From: Scatomonas sp963928055
Lineage (GTDB): Bacteria; Bacillota; Clostridia; Lachnospirales; Lachnospiraceae
Assembly: GCA_963928055.1 (NCBI GenBank)
Contig: CAWVDN010000002.1
Coordinates: 1 to 64,000, forward strand
Direction of reading: 5' to 3'
DNA length: 64,000 bases
The position numbers and the translations under genes are program-made. The notes below the pieces were generated by a model. The model searched no databases. It saw only the letters and a program-made list of their open reading frames with translations, and was not told the origin of the DNA. Within the stretch, counting starts at the first letter, position 1. Each line of letters opens with the position of its first letter. Below are positions 18,356-27,086 of this stretch, in pieces.

Positions 18356-19325
18356 GCTCTTCTTCCTGTTCTTTCAGCTGCCGCTCCACATAAGGGGTGA
18401 TGTTGTTCACCACATCGTAGGGGGTTCCCTCCATGGTGCATCCGGCCGCCCGGATATGGCCGCCGCCCCCGAACAGCATGGCGATCTTGCTGACGTCCAC
18501 GATCTTTTTGGACCGAAGGCTTACCTTAAAGGTCTGCGGCTTCAGCTCATAAAGGAAGATCGCCACCTCCACGCCGATGGTATTCCGCAGCTGGCTGACG
18601 ATGCCGTCCATGTCGCTGGGCTCCAGGCCGTAAAAGCGCATCTCCTTCTGGCGGACGATCCCCACGATGCAGCGCCCTTCCATGAGCATGATGCTCTCCA
18701 TCAGAGTCCTGCCCATGATCTGATTCTGCACATAGGTTTTCTGGTAAAAGGATTCATCCACGATCCTGGAAAAATCAATGCCTTTTTCCATGAGTTCCGC
18801 CGCCGTGCGCATGGTAGCCGGGGAGGTGTTGGAATACTGGAACACGCCCGTATCATGGACAATGCCGGTATACAGCGCTTCCGCGCAGGCTTTGCTGACT
18901 TTTTCCGGATCCAGGAAGCTGTACACCACCTCGCTGGCGGAGCTGGCCCCTGGCCGGTTGCAGAACCAGGTGTATTTTCCCTGGTTAGTCACATGGTGGT
19001 CCAGACAGAGGACCGCCCCCGCCGTTTCCAGATACGGGCCGGCCACTCCGATCCTGTCGCTGCTGCTGATATCCAGCAGGATCAGCAGATCGTACCTTTT
19101 GTCCGGGTCGCATTCCGTGCGGACTTTCTCCAGGTCCTCTATGTAATAGAACACCTCCCGGGGCGGCTGCATGTAAACATCCGCCTGGATCTCCGGGAAA
19201 TTCTCTTTCAGGTACAGGTACAGACCCATACAGGATCCGATGCAGTCGCCGTCGGGATGTACATGCCCGGCAATGGCGGCTGTCCGAACTCCCTGCAGGC
19301 ATTGGGCAAGATTAAATGTCGTCAT
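18339..19325 (-). CDS. nrnA: DHH family nanoRNase / pAp phosphatase
   Basis: This 328-residue DHH/DHHA1 phosphoesterase degrades very short RNAs and 3'-phosphoadenosine 5'-phosphate. Metal motifs are HPDGDCIGS (about 20-28), LLILLDISS and LCLDHHVTN (the DHH motif). The C-terminal DHHA1 glycine loop is GGGGHIRAAGCTM. I use the ATG at 19325, preceded by GAAGGTGGAGGAG; a GTG three codons upstream is also possible. It overlaps rbfA by 14 bp. Confidence 0.93.
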   Translation of the reverse strand: MTTFNLAQCLQGVRTAAIAGHVHPDGDCIGSCMGLYLYLKENFPEIQADVYMQPPREVFYYIEDLEKVRTECDPDKRYDLLILLDISSSDRIGVAGPYLETAGAVLCLDHHVTNQGKYTWFCNRPGASSASEVVYSFLDPEKVSKACAEALYTGIVHDTGVFQYSNTSPATMRTAAELMEKGIDFSRIVDESFYQKTYVQNQIMGRTLMESIMLMEGRCIVGIVRQKEMRFYGLEPSDMDGIVSQLRNTIGVEVAIFLYELKPQTFKVSLRSKKIVDVSKIAMLFGGGGHIRAAGCTMEGTPYDVVNNITPYVERQLKEQEEEHERDS

Positions 19326-19689
19326 CTCCTCCACCTTCTTTTTCTACGACCTCATCAATGAGTTTCGACATATGCACACCGTATTCAATGGACTGGTCCA
19401 GCAGGAAGGTGAGCTCCGGCGTATTGCGGAGGTTCAGATTCCGGGCCAGCAGCCGGCGGATGTATCCCTCCGCGCTGCGCAGGCCCCGGATGGTATCCTC
19501 CTTGGCCTTCTCATCTCCCAGGACACTGATGTAGACTTTGCAGGTCTTCAGATCCGGCGCCACCTGGGCCCCGGTCACGGAAGTCATCATGGCGATCCGG
19601 GGATCCTTGATTTCCGTCCGGATGATGGAACTCAGTTCTCTCTGGACTTCCGCGTTGATCCGGGTGTTTTTAATACTGTTTTTTCTCAC
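19312..19689 (-). CDS. rbfA: 30S ribosome-binding factor A
   Basis: This 125-residue KH-fold protein binds the 30S subunit during maturation. Conserved features are RINAEVQRELSSIIRTEIKDPRI (about 10-32), SVTGAQVAPDLKTCKVYISVLG and the C-terminal PELTFLLDQSIEYGVHMSKLID. It overlaps infB by 4 bp at its start (ATGA) and nrnA by 14 bp at its end, as in most Firmicutes. Confidence 0.96.
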   Translation of the reverse strand: MRKNSIKNTRINAEVQRELSSIIRTEIKDPRIAMMTSVTGAQVAPDLKTCKVYISVLGDEKAKEDTIRGLRSAEGYIRRLLARNLNLRNTPELTFLLDQSIEYGVHMSKLIDEVVEKEGGGDDDI

Positions 19690-22490
19690 CTGGGAACCTC
19701 CACCATAATATAGGCTTCCACCTGATCCAGCTCCTGGATCTCGTTGAATCCCTCAAACACCAGACCGCACTCGTATCCGGCTTTTACTTCTTTCACATCG
19801 TCTTTAAACCGCTTCAGGGAAGCCAGCGCTCCCTCGAAGATCTGCTTGCCTTCCCGGCTGATCCGCACCTTGCAGTCTCTCTGGAAGCTTCCGTCCAGGA
19901 TATAGCTGCCGGCGATGGTTCCCACGCCGGAGGCCTTGAACAGCTGACGGATCTCCGCATGGCCGATGACTTTCTCCTCGTATACCGGATCCAGCATGCC
20001 CTTCATGGCCGCCTCGATATCCTCGATGGCCTGGTAGATAACCCGGTACAGCCGGACATCCACGCCCTCCTGCTCGGCAATGGTCTTGGCCGTAGCGTCC
20101 GGGCGCACGTTGAATCCGATGATGATGGCGTTGGAAGCCGCCGCCAGAGTCACATCGGACTCGTTGATGGCGCCTACGCCGCCGTGAACGATCTTCACCA
20201 CGACTTCCTCGTTGGACAGCTTCAGCAGGGACTGCTTCACAGCCTCCACGGAACCCTGCACATCGGCTTTTACCACCAGGTTCAGTTCTTTCAGGCTGCC
20301 CTCCTGGATCTGGCTGAACAGATCGTCCAGGGACATCTTGGCCTTGGTGTCCTCCAGCAGGCGGTTCTTGCCCTCGGAAACGAAGGTGGCCGCGAAATTC
20401 TTGGCTTCCTTATCCGTCTCTGTGGCTACCAGGATCTCACCGGCGTTGGGCACATCGTTGAGGCCCAGCACCTCCACCGGCGTGGAGGGACCTGCCTCCT
20501 TCAGTCTCCGGGAATTTTCATCCATCATGGCCCTGACTTTTCCGGAGCAGGAGCCCGCGGCGATGTAATCGCCCACATGAAGCGTTCCCTTCTGCACCAG
20601 GATATTGGCCACCGGGCCTTTGCCCTTATCCAGCTTGGCCTCCAGCACCAGACCTCTGGCCAGACGGTCCGGATTGGCTTTCAGTTCCATGACCTCGGCA
20701 GTCAGCAGGATCATCTCCAGCAGGTTGTCAAGGCCCTCCTGGGTCTTGGCGGATACCGGCACGAAAATGGTGCTTCCGCCCCAGTCCTCAGGGATCAGTC
20801 CGTACTCGGAAAGCTCCTGTTTTACCCGGTCTACATTGGCTCCCGGTTTATCGATTTTATTTACGGCGACGATGATCTCCACTTCCGCGGCTTTGGCATG
20901 GTTGATGGCCTCAATGGTCTGGGGCATCACGCCGTCGTCCGCGGCCACCACCAGCACCGCGATATCCGTGGAGTTGGCTCCCCGCATACGCATGGCGGTA
21001 AAAGCCTCGTGTCCCGGAGTATCCAGGAAGGTGATCTTCTGGCCGTTGATGGTCACCACGTACGCGCCGATGTGCTGGGTGATGCCGCCGGCCTCCCGGT
21101 CTGTAACGTGGGCATGGCGGATGGCGTCCAGCAGGGAGGTCTTGCCGTGGTCTACATGGCCCATGACGCAGACTACCGGCGGACGGGCCTGCAGCTTGCT
21201 CTCATCCTCGTCGGCCTCCTTCAGGAGTTCTTCGATGACATCCACCTTTTCCTCCGGCTCGGCGATGATATCGTATCCCAGCGCGATCTCCTGGGCCTTC
21301 TCAAAGTCGATCTCCTGGTTCACGGTCACCATGACCCCTTCCAGGAACAGTTTTTTCACGATCACGGAGGGCTGCATCTTCATCTTGTCAGCCAGCTCCC
21401 GGATGGTCAGCTTCTCCGGAAGCGTGATCTCCTTGATCTCCTCATGTTTTTCCTCTTTCGGTCTGTGCACCGGCTTCTGCAGAGCCTTGGGCAGGGTGTG
21501 CTGCTGGCGGCGTCCCTGGTTCGGCCGGTTTCCGGAACCGCTCCTGCGGTCGCTGGCAAACTTATTCTCTCTTAAAGAATCTTTGTTCTTATCTTTATCT
21601 CTGTCCTTGTAGCTGGCGTCCCTGGACGGTTTCTTCAGACCTACGTCCATAACCTCCTGGGGCTTTCTGTCCCGATCTGTCCGGGGACCTCTGCTCCTGC
21701 TGTCAAATCCTCTTCTGCCGCTGCCGTCGTCTCGGCGTTCCGGACGGCCCTGGAATCCCGGACGTCCGCCCTGTCCCTGGGGACGGTCACCGAAAGAGCG
21801 CTGGGGACGATCCCCCGGACGGCCTCCCTGATTCCGGTCTCCGAAGGAGCGCTGGGGACGGTCTCCCGGACGGCCTCCCTGATTCCGGTCTCCGAAAGAG
21901 CGCTGAGGACGGTCTCCCTGGCGGCCTCCCTGATTCCGGTCTCCGAAGGAGCGCTGAGGACGGTCTCCCTGGCGGCCTCCCTGATTCCGGTCTCCGAAGG
22001 AGCGCTGGGGACGGTCTCCCTGAGTACCCTGCGGGGCTGCCGCCTGAGCGCGTACCTCCCGTGCCTCCGGCTGTGCCTGAGGCTTTTCCGGCTGCTGGGG
22101 CTTCACCGCGGCCCTGGGCTCTGCTTTCTCCGCCGCCTGGACCTGAGGCTTCTCTCCGGACCGCCGCTCCGGATGGGGACGGTTTCCTGCCGGGCGTTCC
22201 TGGAACCTTCTGGAATTCTTGGCCTCTCTGGTGGTGGCATTCTGAGGACGGAACACCTGGATGATATTTTTCTTTTTATGGCCTTCCGGCTTCTTGGGAG
22301 ACGCCTCCTGCTTTTCTTCCTTTGCGGAGTTCTGGGGAGAAAACGCTTTTCTCACCATCGCCTCCTGATTCTCTTCCAGTGTACTCATATGGCTCTTAAC
22401 CTCTACCTTGTTTTCTTTTAAATAATCCATAACTGCTTTATTGTCTACATTCAGCTCCTTGGCGAGCTCATGTATCCTGATTTTTGGCAT
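19686..22490 (-). CDS. infB: translation initiation factor IF-2
   Basis: This roughly 934-residue GTPase places initiator tRNA on the 30S subunit. It has an N-terminal IF2_N helix bundle (PKIRIHELAKELNVDNKAVM), a long basic disordered region, a second IF2_N domain (IRELADKMKMQPSVIVKKLF) and the G domain with GHVDHGKTSLLDAIR, DTPGHEAF and NKIDKP. Domains II, III and IV follow to the end. I use the ATG at 22490; a GTG at 22499 in the same frame cannot be excluded. The disordered part contains five near-identical 17-residue units (21780-22027). Confidence 0.96.
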   Translation of the reverse strand: MPKIRIHELAKELNVDNKAVMDYLKENKVEVKSHMSTLEENQEAMVRKAFSPQNSAKEEKQEASPKKPEGHKKKNIIQVFRPQNATTREAKNSRRFQERPAGNRPHPERRSGEKPQVQAAEKAEPRAAVKPQQPEKPQAQPEAREVRAQAAAPQGTQGDRPQRSFGDRNQGGRQGDRPQRSFGDRNQGGRQGDRPQRSFGDRNQGGRPGDRPQRSFGDRNQGGRPGDRPQRSFGDRPQGQGGRPGFQGRPERRDDGSGRRGFDSRSRGPRTDRDRKPQEVMDVGLKKPSRDASYKDRDKDKNKDSLRENKFASDRRSGSGNRPNQGRRQQHTLPKALQKPVHRPKEEKHEEIKEITLPEKLTIRELADKMKMQPSVIVKKLFLEGVMVTVNQEIDFEKAQEIALGYDIIAEPEEKVDVIEELLKEADEDESKLQARPPVVCVMGHVDHGKTSLLDAIRHAHVTDREAGGITQHIGAYVVTINGQKITFLDTPGHEAFTAMRMRGANSTDIAVLVVAADDGVMPQTIEAINHAKAAEVEIIVAVNKIDKPGANVDRVKQELSEYGLIPEDWGGSTIFVPVSAKTQEGLDNLLEMILLTAEVMELKANPDRLARGLVLEAKLDKGKGPVANILVQKGTLHVGDYIAAGSCSGKVRAMMDENSRRLKEAGPSTPVEVLGLNDVPNAGEILVATETDKEAKNFAATFVSEGKNRLLEDTKAKMSLDDLFSQIQEGSLKELNLVVKADVQGSVEAVKQSLLKLSNEEVVVKIVHGGVGAINESDVTLAAASNAIIIGFNVRPDATAKTIAEQEGVDVRLYRVIYQAIEDIEAAMKGMLDPVYEEKVIGHAEIRQLFKASGVGTIAGSYILDGSFQRDCKVRISREGKQIFEGALASLKRFKDDVKEVKAGYECGLVFEGFNEIQELDQVEAYIMVEVPR
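21780..22027 (-). repeat. five tandem 51-bp units inside infB coding RG-rich repeats
   Basis: The unit GDRPQRSFGDRNQGGRQ (or P at the end) is repeated four times, plus one diverged copy ending RPQGQGGRP. The copies are close in DNA sequence, so copy number is expected to vary between strains. The coded segment is basic, Arg/Gly-rich and disordered. Confidence 0.9.
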
Positions 22491-22511
22491 CTGACGCACC
22501 GACCTTTCCTA

Positions 22512-22826
22512 CTACTTTACTTGCTGCGTTAACTGTTGTCTGATCTCCCGGGCAAGATTCTCATCCAGCACCGCAAGGCAGGCTCTGTAATCCCTTCCGA
22601 CGGCTCTTCCCAGGTCTTCCTTATCCAGAAAGCTTACCAGGGGCACGCGGTAATACGCGCACATGTTCCGGAACTTTTTGGCGGTATTGGCCGAGGCGTC
22701 CTCCGCCAGGATCAGCAGAAACGCTTTTCCCTGTTTTACCGCTTTTTCCGCCGCGAACTCACCGCCGGCGATCTTTCCTGCCTTCATGGAGAGCCCGATC
22801 AGGAATCTGGCTTTTTTATTTTCCAA
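22512..22826 (-). CDS. ylxQ: L7Ae/L30e-family RNA-binding protein
   Basis: This is a small L7Ae/L30e/Gadd45-fold protein, about 104 residues, containing ARFLIGLSMKAGKIAGGEFAAEKAVKQGKAFLLILAEDAS. I place the start at TTG 22826 (ENKKARFLIG), with AAGGAG ten bases upstream inside ylxR; an ATG at 22856 in the same frame is less likely. It overlaps ylxR by 11 bp. It is the standard ylxQ position between ylxR and infB. It probably binds kink-turn RNA. Confidence 0.88.
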   Translation of the reverse strand: MENKKARFLIGLSMKAGKIAGGEFAAEKAVKQGKAFLLILAEDASANTAKKFRNMCAYYRVPLVSFLDKEDLGRAVGRDYRACLAVLDENLAREIRQQLTQQVK

Positions 22827-23091
22827 GCTCTTCCATCTCCTTTCGGAGCCGTTCAAAGATCTCCGCCGGTACGGCGGTGCCCAGAGAGCGCTGCAGACCT
22901 TTATTTTTCTCTGCCCGGTCCAGGCATTCCCGGCTTCCGCAGAGATAGGCGCCTCTCCCGTTTTTTCGGCCGGTGGCGTCCAGAACGATCTCCCCCTCGG
23001 GAGTCTTCAGAACGCGGATCAGCTCCTTTTTATTTTTCATCTCTCCACAGCCGACGCATTTCCGCATCGGCACCTTACGCACTGTACTCAA
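22816..23091 (-). CDS. ylxR: YlxR family RNA-binding protein (DUF448; RnpM)
   Basis: This 91-residue basic protein begins MSTVRKVPMRKCVGCGEMKNKKEL, the family start with the CxxC motif, and continues GRKNGRGAYLCGSRECL. In Bacillus subtilis the homologue has been reported to bind RNase P RNA and modulate RNase P (name RnpM); that function is taken from the family. It lies between nusA and ylxQ. Confidence 0.94.
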   Translation of the reverse strand: MSTVRKVPMRKCVGCGEMKNKKELIRVLKTPEGEIVLDATGRKNGRGAYLCGSRECLDRAEKNKGLQRSLGTAVPAEIFERLRKEMEELGK

Positions 23092-23109
23092 GAAATCCCT
23101 CCCGAACTT

Positions 23110-24240
23110 TTATTCTTCCGGCTGGCCGTCCTCCGTCTCCAGAGGCTCCTCCTCATAATCAGCGTCCTCGTACTCGTCTTCTTCGTAGTAGTCAAAGTCT
23201 CCCGCTTCTCTGGCCTGGGTCTCGCTCTTGATATCGATCTTGTACCCTGTCAGTCTGGCCGCCAGGCGGGCGTTCTGCCCTTCTTTGCCGATGGCCAGGG
23301 ACAGCTGGTAATCCGGCACGATCACTTCCGCCGTCTTTTCATCCGGATCCGCGGCTACCGAGATCACCTTGGCGGGAGACAGGGCGTTTTCGATCAGCAG
23401 CGCCGGGTTCTCATCCCAGTTGATGATATCCATCTTTTCCCCGTGGAGTTCTTCCACCACAGCGTTGACCCGGATTCCGTTGACGCCTACGCAGGCGCCT
23501 ACGGCGTCCACATCGGGATCATTGCTCCAGACGGCGATCTTGCTTCGGGATCCCGCCTCCCTGGCAATGCTCTTGATCTCGATGATCCCCTCCCGGACCT
23601 CGGCCACCTCTTCTTCAAACAGCCGTTTCACCAGTTCCGGATGGGTTCTGGACACCAGGATCTTGGGCCCCTTGGGCGTATCCTTGACTTCCAGCACATA
23701 CACCTTCAGCCGCTCGTTGGGGCGGTAGGTCTCTCCTTTTACCATTTCATTTTCCGTCAGCAGGGCGTCCACCCGGCCCAGGTTGATGCTCAGGTTTCTT
23801 CCCACATATCTCTGTACGATACCGGTGATCAGATCGTGTTCTTTTTCATAGTACTGATTGTAGAGCACGCTCCGCTCCTCCTCGCGGATCTTCTGGAGGA
23901 TCACGTTTTTGGCGTTCTGGGTGGCGATCCGTCCGAATTCCTTGGATTTCACCTCCACATTGACGATATCTCCCACCTCGTATTTGGGATCCCTCATTTT
24001 CGCGTCGGCCAGGCTGATCTGCAGCGCGGGATCTTCCACCTGCTCCACGACCTCTCTCTCAGCGAAAACGGAAAAGTCTCCCGTTTCCGGATCGATGTTG
24101 ACCTTTACATTGTCGGATTTTCCAAAGTGGTTCTTGCAGGCCTGCAGCAGAGACTGCTCAATGGCTTCCAGCAGCGTCTCCTTGCTGATATTCTTCTCCT
24201 TCTCCAGAATATTCAGGGCCTCGATCAATTCTGTGTTCAT
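23110..24240 (-). CDS. nusA: transcription termination/antitermination factor
   Basis: This 376-residue protein binds RNA polymerase and nascent RNA. Domain order is the N-terminal polymerase-binding domain (1-125, MNTELIEALNILEKEKNISKETL), S1 (about 130-200, ITGIVQRYVGRNLSINLGRVDALL), then KH1 and KH2 (about 205-345; VGACVGVNGIRVNAVVEELHGEKMD and LAIGKEGQNARLAARLTGYKIDI). An acidic tail rich in Glu/Asp/Tyr ends the protein, as in other Firmicutes NusA. It follows rimP by 22 bp. Confidence 0.97.
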   Translation of the reverse strand: MNTELIEALNILEKEKNISKETLLEAIEQSLLQACKNHFGKSDNVKVNIDPETGDFSVFAEREVVEQVEDPALQISLADAKMRDPKYEVGDIVNVEVKSKEFGRIATQNAKNVILQKIREEERSVLYNQYYEKEHDLITGIVQRYVGRNLSINLGRVDALLTENEMVKGETYRPNERLKVYVLEVKDTPKGPKILVSRTHPELVKRLFEEEVAEVREGIIEIKSIAREAGSRSKIAVWSNDPDVDAVGACVGVNGIRVNAVVEELHGEKMDIINWDENPALLIENALSPAKVISVAADPDEKTAEVIVPDYQLSLAIGKEGQNARLAARLTGYKIDIKSETQAREAGDFDYYEEDEYEDADYEEEPLETEDGQPEE

Positions 24241-24262
24241 TTTTTTCTCTTCCTCCTGATCT

Positions 24263-24730
24263 TTACAGATGAAATGCCAGACGGATCAGCGCCAGATCCG
24301 CTCTGGAAAACGTCTTCTCCTGACCGTCCTCCATCTGGATCGTCACACTGTTATCATCGTATGCGCGCAGGATCCCGTAAAATTCCTTTTTCCCTTCCAG
24401 GGGGCGGAAGGTACGGATCTCCAGTTCCTTTCCCATACTCCTCCGGTAATCCTTTTCCTTTTTCAGCGGACGTCCCAGGCCCGGTGAGCTGACCTCCAGG
24501 ATATAGGAATCCTCGATAAAATCTTCCTGATCCAGCCGGTCGCTGAAAGCCCGGCTGACCGTTTCGCAGTCGTCCACCGTGATCCCGCCCTCCTTATCGA
24601 TGTAGGCGCGCAGATACCAGTTTCCGGCCTCCTTCACATACTCCACATCCACCAGCTCAAATCCATGGGCTTCTATAATGGGAGTAAGAAGTTCTTCCGC
24701 TTTCCGCTCGTAGGTTTCTCTTCTGCTCAT
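24263..24730 (-). CDS. rimP: ribosome maturation factor
   Basis: This 155-residue protein is needed for early 30S assembly. Typical sequence includes ELLTPIIEAHGFELVDVEYVKEAGNWYLRAYIDKEGGITVDDCETVSRAFSDRLD and VSSPGLGRPLKKEKDY. The ATG at 24730 (MSRRETY) is preceded by AAAGGTGGTGAGAAG. It is the first gene of the operon running to ribF, and lies behind a strong promoter and a leader with alternative hairpins. Confidence 0.95.
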   Translation of the reverse strand: MSRRETYERKAEELLTPIIEAHGFELVDVEYVKEAGNWYLRAYIDKEGGITVDDCETVSRAFSDRLDQEDFIEDSYILEVSSPGLGRPLKKEKDYRRSMGKELEIRTFRPLEGKKEFYGILRAYDDNSVTIQMEDGQEKTFSRADLALIRLAFHL

Positions 24731-24745
24731 CTTCTCACCACCTTT

Positions 24746-24783
24746 GTCCACTCAGCAAAGAAGAGTGGACCTGCGTCCACTCT
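24746..24783 (-). promoter_or_regulatory. leader with three mutually complementary segments ahead of rimP
   Basis: In transcript order: AGAGTGGAC (24783-24775), GTCCACTCT (24770-24762), AGTGGAC (24752-24746). The middle segment can pair with either neighbour, giving two exclusive hairpins, and the last segment lies just ahead of the rimP ribosome binding site. This geometry fits translational or attenuation control of the operon; the trigger is unknown. Confidence 0.55.
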
Positions 24784-24811
24784 CCAACTAGTTACATCAT
24801 TAAACGTATAC

Positions 24812-24840
24812 AGTATAGCACCCGAAAATGCTGATTGCAA
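24812..24840 (-). promoter_or_regulatory. sigma-A promoter of the rimP-ribF operon
   Basis: On the minus strand, TTGCAA (24840-24835) and TATACT (24817-24812) are separated by 17 bp, a near-consensus promoter about 85 bp before the rimP start. Confidence 0.85.
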
Positions 24841-24919
24841 GGGCTTTTTTGCAAATTTCCCGGCATGCGGGAAAACGTTTTCAAAATCTATCTCTCTTTC
24901 CTTCAAAGAGGAACGGCGC

Positions 24920-24955
24920 AAAAAAGGAGCCATTGCTCCAGATGACTTCTCATCT
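24920..24955 (-). terminator. tandem small hairpins with T6 after the gene ending at 24983
   Basis: On the minus strand AGATGA-GAAG-TCATCT is followed by GGAGC-AATG-GCTCC and then T6. It lies about 30 bp after the upstream gene's stop, so it probably insulates the rimP promoter. Confidence 0.6.
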
Positions 24956-24982
24956 TCGCAACAGCTCCGTGTTCCTTGCCGG

Positions 24983-25894
24983 TTACCAGTTTTCGATCAT
25001 TTCACTATATTCCTGCTCGGTAGTTGGCGTGAGATATCCATAGGTACTTTGGCCTGCCAGGGACGCAAAAAGAGCGTATATATACCAATCATCCTCATAG
25101 CAAATAAATGTCATGCCACCGGCATATAACTGCCCATTATAAGAATATAAGACAGTATATTCCATCAGATCATCCGCTCCGTATATTTCGCTGACTTTTG
25201 CCTGATTCGTTCGGTTTTGCTCCGTTAACTGCAGTTCCGGATTCGACACATCCATCCGTACAAACTCGAATGTGGATAGTTCTTCCGGATCACAGGCATT
25301 TTCCATATCCGAAACGATCTCATTTACGTTTTTTTCATTACTTGAGACATAGGAATTATTCATATAATCTTCTTCTCCCTCAAGACTGAATACAACGTTT
25401 GCGATCTGTTTCAGGACATCATTCTTTTGAAATTCCTTATTGATCTCTGTAAATAATGTACCTTCCGATGGATACGGCATTGTCATAGTGGAAAGCCAGC
25501 TTTGCAGTCTGTTGATCATTCCCGCAAAATCATAATTTTCCGCCATCTGGTTGCAGGCAAACAGGGAAACCGCCACGTCAAGATCCTTCTTCGCGATGGC
25601 GTCCGCAAAAGCTGCCGCTGTTTCTTCCGGCGTGCTGTGGCCGACATCCCTCGTTTGTTCCGCGGGATTTATGAGCGGTTTGATGACAGACAGGTTCTGA
25701 AGAACCAGAAGGACTGCTAAAGCAGCAGCAATGATCCCTAAGATGATCGCAGGTGTATTTTTCTGTTTCTTTGGATTTGGCGCCTGCACAGGAATATCCT
25801 CCCGCTACCTGGGGGCCTGCGTATGCATTTCTCCGCAGACGGGACAAAACTTTTCATTATCTTTGATCTCTCTTCCACACTTCCGGCAAAACAT
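24983..25894 (-). pseudogene. zinc-ribbon, membrane-anchored extracytoplasmic protein, split by an in-frame TAG
   Basis: The reading frame starts at ATG 25894 after AGGGGAGGG, with a zinc ribbon FCRKCGREIKDNEKFCPVCG. It meets TAG at 25805-25807 and continues in the same frame from there to 24983. The second part has a Lys-rich stretch, one membrane helix (TPAIILGIIAAALAVLLVLQ) and a roughly 210-residue outer domain rich in Asp/Glu. Zinc ribbon, membrane helix and outer domain in one chain is a common Clostridia layout, so the intact gene was probably about 304 codons, with Gln at the TAG. A restart at GTG 25789 could still make the membrane part. A promoter lies at 25941-25970. The function is unknown. 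Confidence 0.75.
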
Positions 25895-25940
25895 CATATA
25901 CCCTCCCCTTCGATTTTCTTTGCTTTTTAATGTTAATGCT

Positions 25941-25970
25941 ATTATACACCATACCGATCAGGTTTTGTAA
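25941..25970 (-). promoter_or_regulatory. promoter of the zinc-ribbon gene
   Basis: TTACAA (25970-25965) and TATAAT (25946-25941) on the minus strand, 18 bp apart, about 45 bp before the start codon. Confidence 0.75.
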
Positions 25971-25997
25971 CGGGAATATTCCCATAAGGCAGACAAA

Positions 25998-26747
25998 TTA
26001 CCGTCCATAAAAGCTCGGTATTTCCCCTGCAAGATATTGCCGAAGCCTTTCATAGGTCTCTGCCACCCATTCACCTTCCGGCCAATTGTTTAAGTACCAA
26101 TCCGTAATTATCCCGTTATTATCCCCTGTAAAAGACAGATAGTATTCCTGATCATTGAAAATAGCAATACAATTATAACGATCAGCCCGCTCATACTCTG
26201 TGTACCATCCGTTCCCGAGAGCAGCTTCTTTTGCCTGCGCAAGCGTGTCGCCGATCTGAATGCCGAAAATTGTCACCTGGTTGACCTGTTCATTTCTTGC
26301 GCTGAAAATATCGTATCCTTCCAGCCAGGTCACCTTAAAACCACCCTTCGCATAGGAATTTCCCTCACTGAATTGCCATTCATCTCCCTGCCCCATATCC
26401 AGTAATTCCGGTAATGCCTTGAAATTTTCCAGATAATCCATCATATCCACAATTAAGACAGTTGGTTCAGGAGTTTCTTCCGAACTTTGCATCGTCGGTG
26501 TTGGTTCAGAAGTCGGTACGATTTCCGGGGTAGGAACGGAGGACACCATCGGAATACCGGGATTTTCCGTTTCTTCTTCTGGAACCGTAGTTGTTTTTTC
26601 TGTTGGGATTGACGTTACCGTAGGTATAGGGGATTGCGTCGGCGTTGCCTCTGCTGTTATGGAAGAAGATCTATCTTCTGTTGAGTGGCAGCCGCTGGAT
26701 ATAAGCGCGCCTGCCAAAATAAAAAATATCCAGGATATTCTTTTCAT
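25998..26747 (-). CDS. putative lipoprotein with Pro/Thr/Ser-rich linker
   Basis: This 249-residue protein has a short basic start and a hydrophobic segment, then a lipobox-like SSGC at Cys20, so it is probably lipid-anchored. Residues about 25-95 are a Pro/Thr/Ser/Glu-rich linker with TP repeats. The rest (about 100-249) is a compact domain with IFGIQIGDTLAQAKEAALGNGWYTEYE, which looks like a small surface sensor or binding domain; I do not recognise a named family. GGGAGG lies ahead of the ATG. It sits between a small cytoplasmic gene and the interrupted zinc-ribbon gene. Confidence 0.75.
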   Translation of the reverse strand: MKRISWIFFILAGALISSGCHSTEDRSSSITAEATPTQSPIPTVTSIPTEKTTTVPEEETENPGIPMVSSVPTPEIVPTSEPTPTMQSSEETPEPTVLIVDMMDYLENFKALPELLDMGQGDEWQFSEGNSYAKGGFKVTWLEGYDIFSARNEQVNQVTIFGIQIGDTLAQAKEAALGNGWYTEYERADRYNCIAIFNDQEYYLSFTGDNNGIITDWYLNNWPEGEWVAETYERLRQYLAGEIPSFYGR

Positions 26748-26803
26748 TCTATTCCTCCCTTCGTATGTTTACAGAAATCAAAATCCTATAACTCTTATTT
26801 CTG

Positions 26804-27058
26804 TCAGATCTCCGTAAAGGTATATTTGGACCGCAGGCCCGCGCAGTCTACTTCGTAGATAATAGATCCGTCATCGGGCTGGATCTGTTCGCAGACCGCC
26901 CCCGGCTGCAGGTGATCCCGCATGTACTGATCCAGGCTGTCGGTCTGGATCTCTTTAAAAAAGGTCTGGGGTTTTCCGCAGCAGTTGTTAAACATTTCCA
27001 TAATCAGTTCGTAACGTTTCAATGTTTTTCCTTCTTTCCAATGATTTTTCTTTGGCAT
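26804..27058 (-). CDS. small protein of unknown function (84 aa)
   Basis: The 84-residue product begins MPKKNHWKEGKTLKRYELIMEMFNNCCGK and ends with a beta-rich part (SIIYEVDCAGLRSKYTFTEI). The start at 27058 is supported by AGGAAAGG just upstream and an extended -10 TGTTATAAT at 27078-27083. The frame remains open to 27421, but there is no support for that longer start. Three Cys are present, two adjacent. It resembles small conserved Lachnospiraceae proteins; the role is unknown. Confidence 0.65.
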   Translation of the reverse strand: MPKKNHWKEGKTLKRYELIMEMFNNCCGKPQTFFKEIQTDSLDQYMRDHLQPGAVCEQIQPDDGSIIYEVDCAGLRSKYTFTEI

Positions 27059-27077
27059 GGCCTTTCTTTCCTGCAAA

Positions 27078-27086
27078 ATTATAACA
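27078..27086 (-). promoter_or_regulatory. extended -10 promoter of the small gene at 26804-27058
   Basis: TGTTATAAT on the minus strand, about 20 bp before the start; the -35 region is poor (TTCCCT at 17 bp). Confidence 0.5.

Noticed and set aside
19959..21575. Long plus-strand ORFs opposite infB, citrate synthase, carB and the giant genes
   Set aside because: They are antisense shadows of strongly conserved genes, without own ribosome binding sites or recognisable domains.
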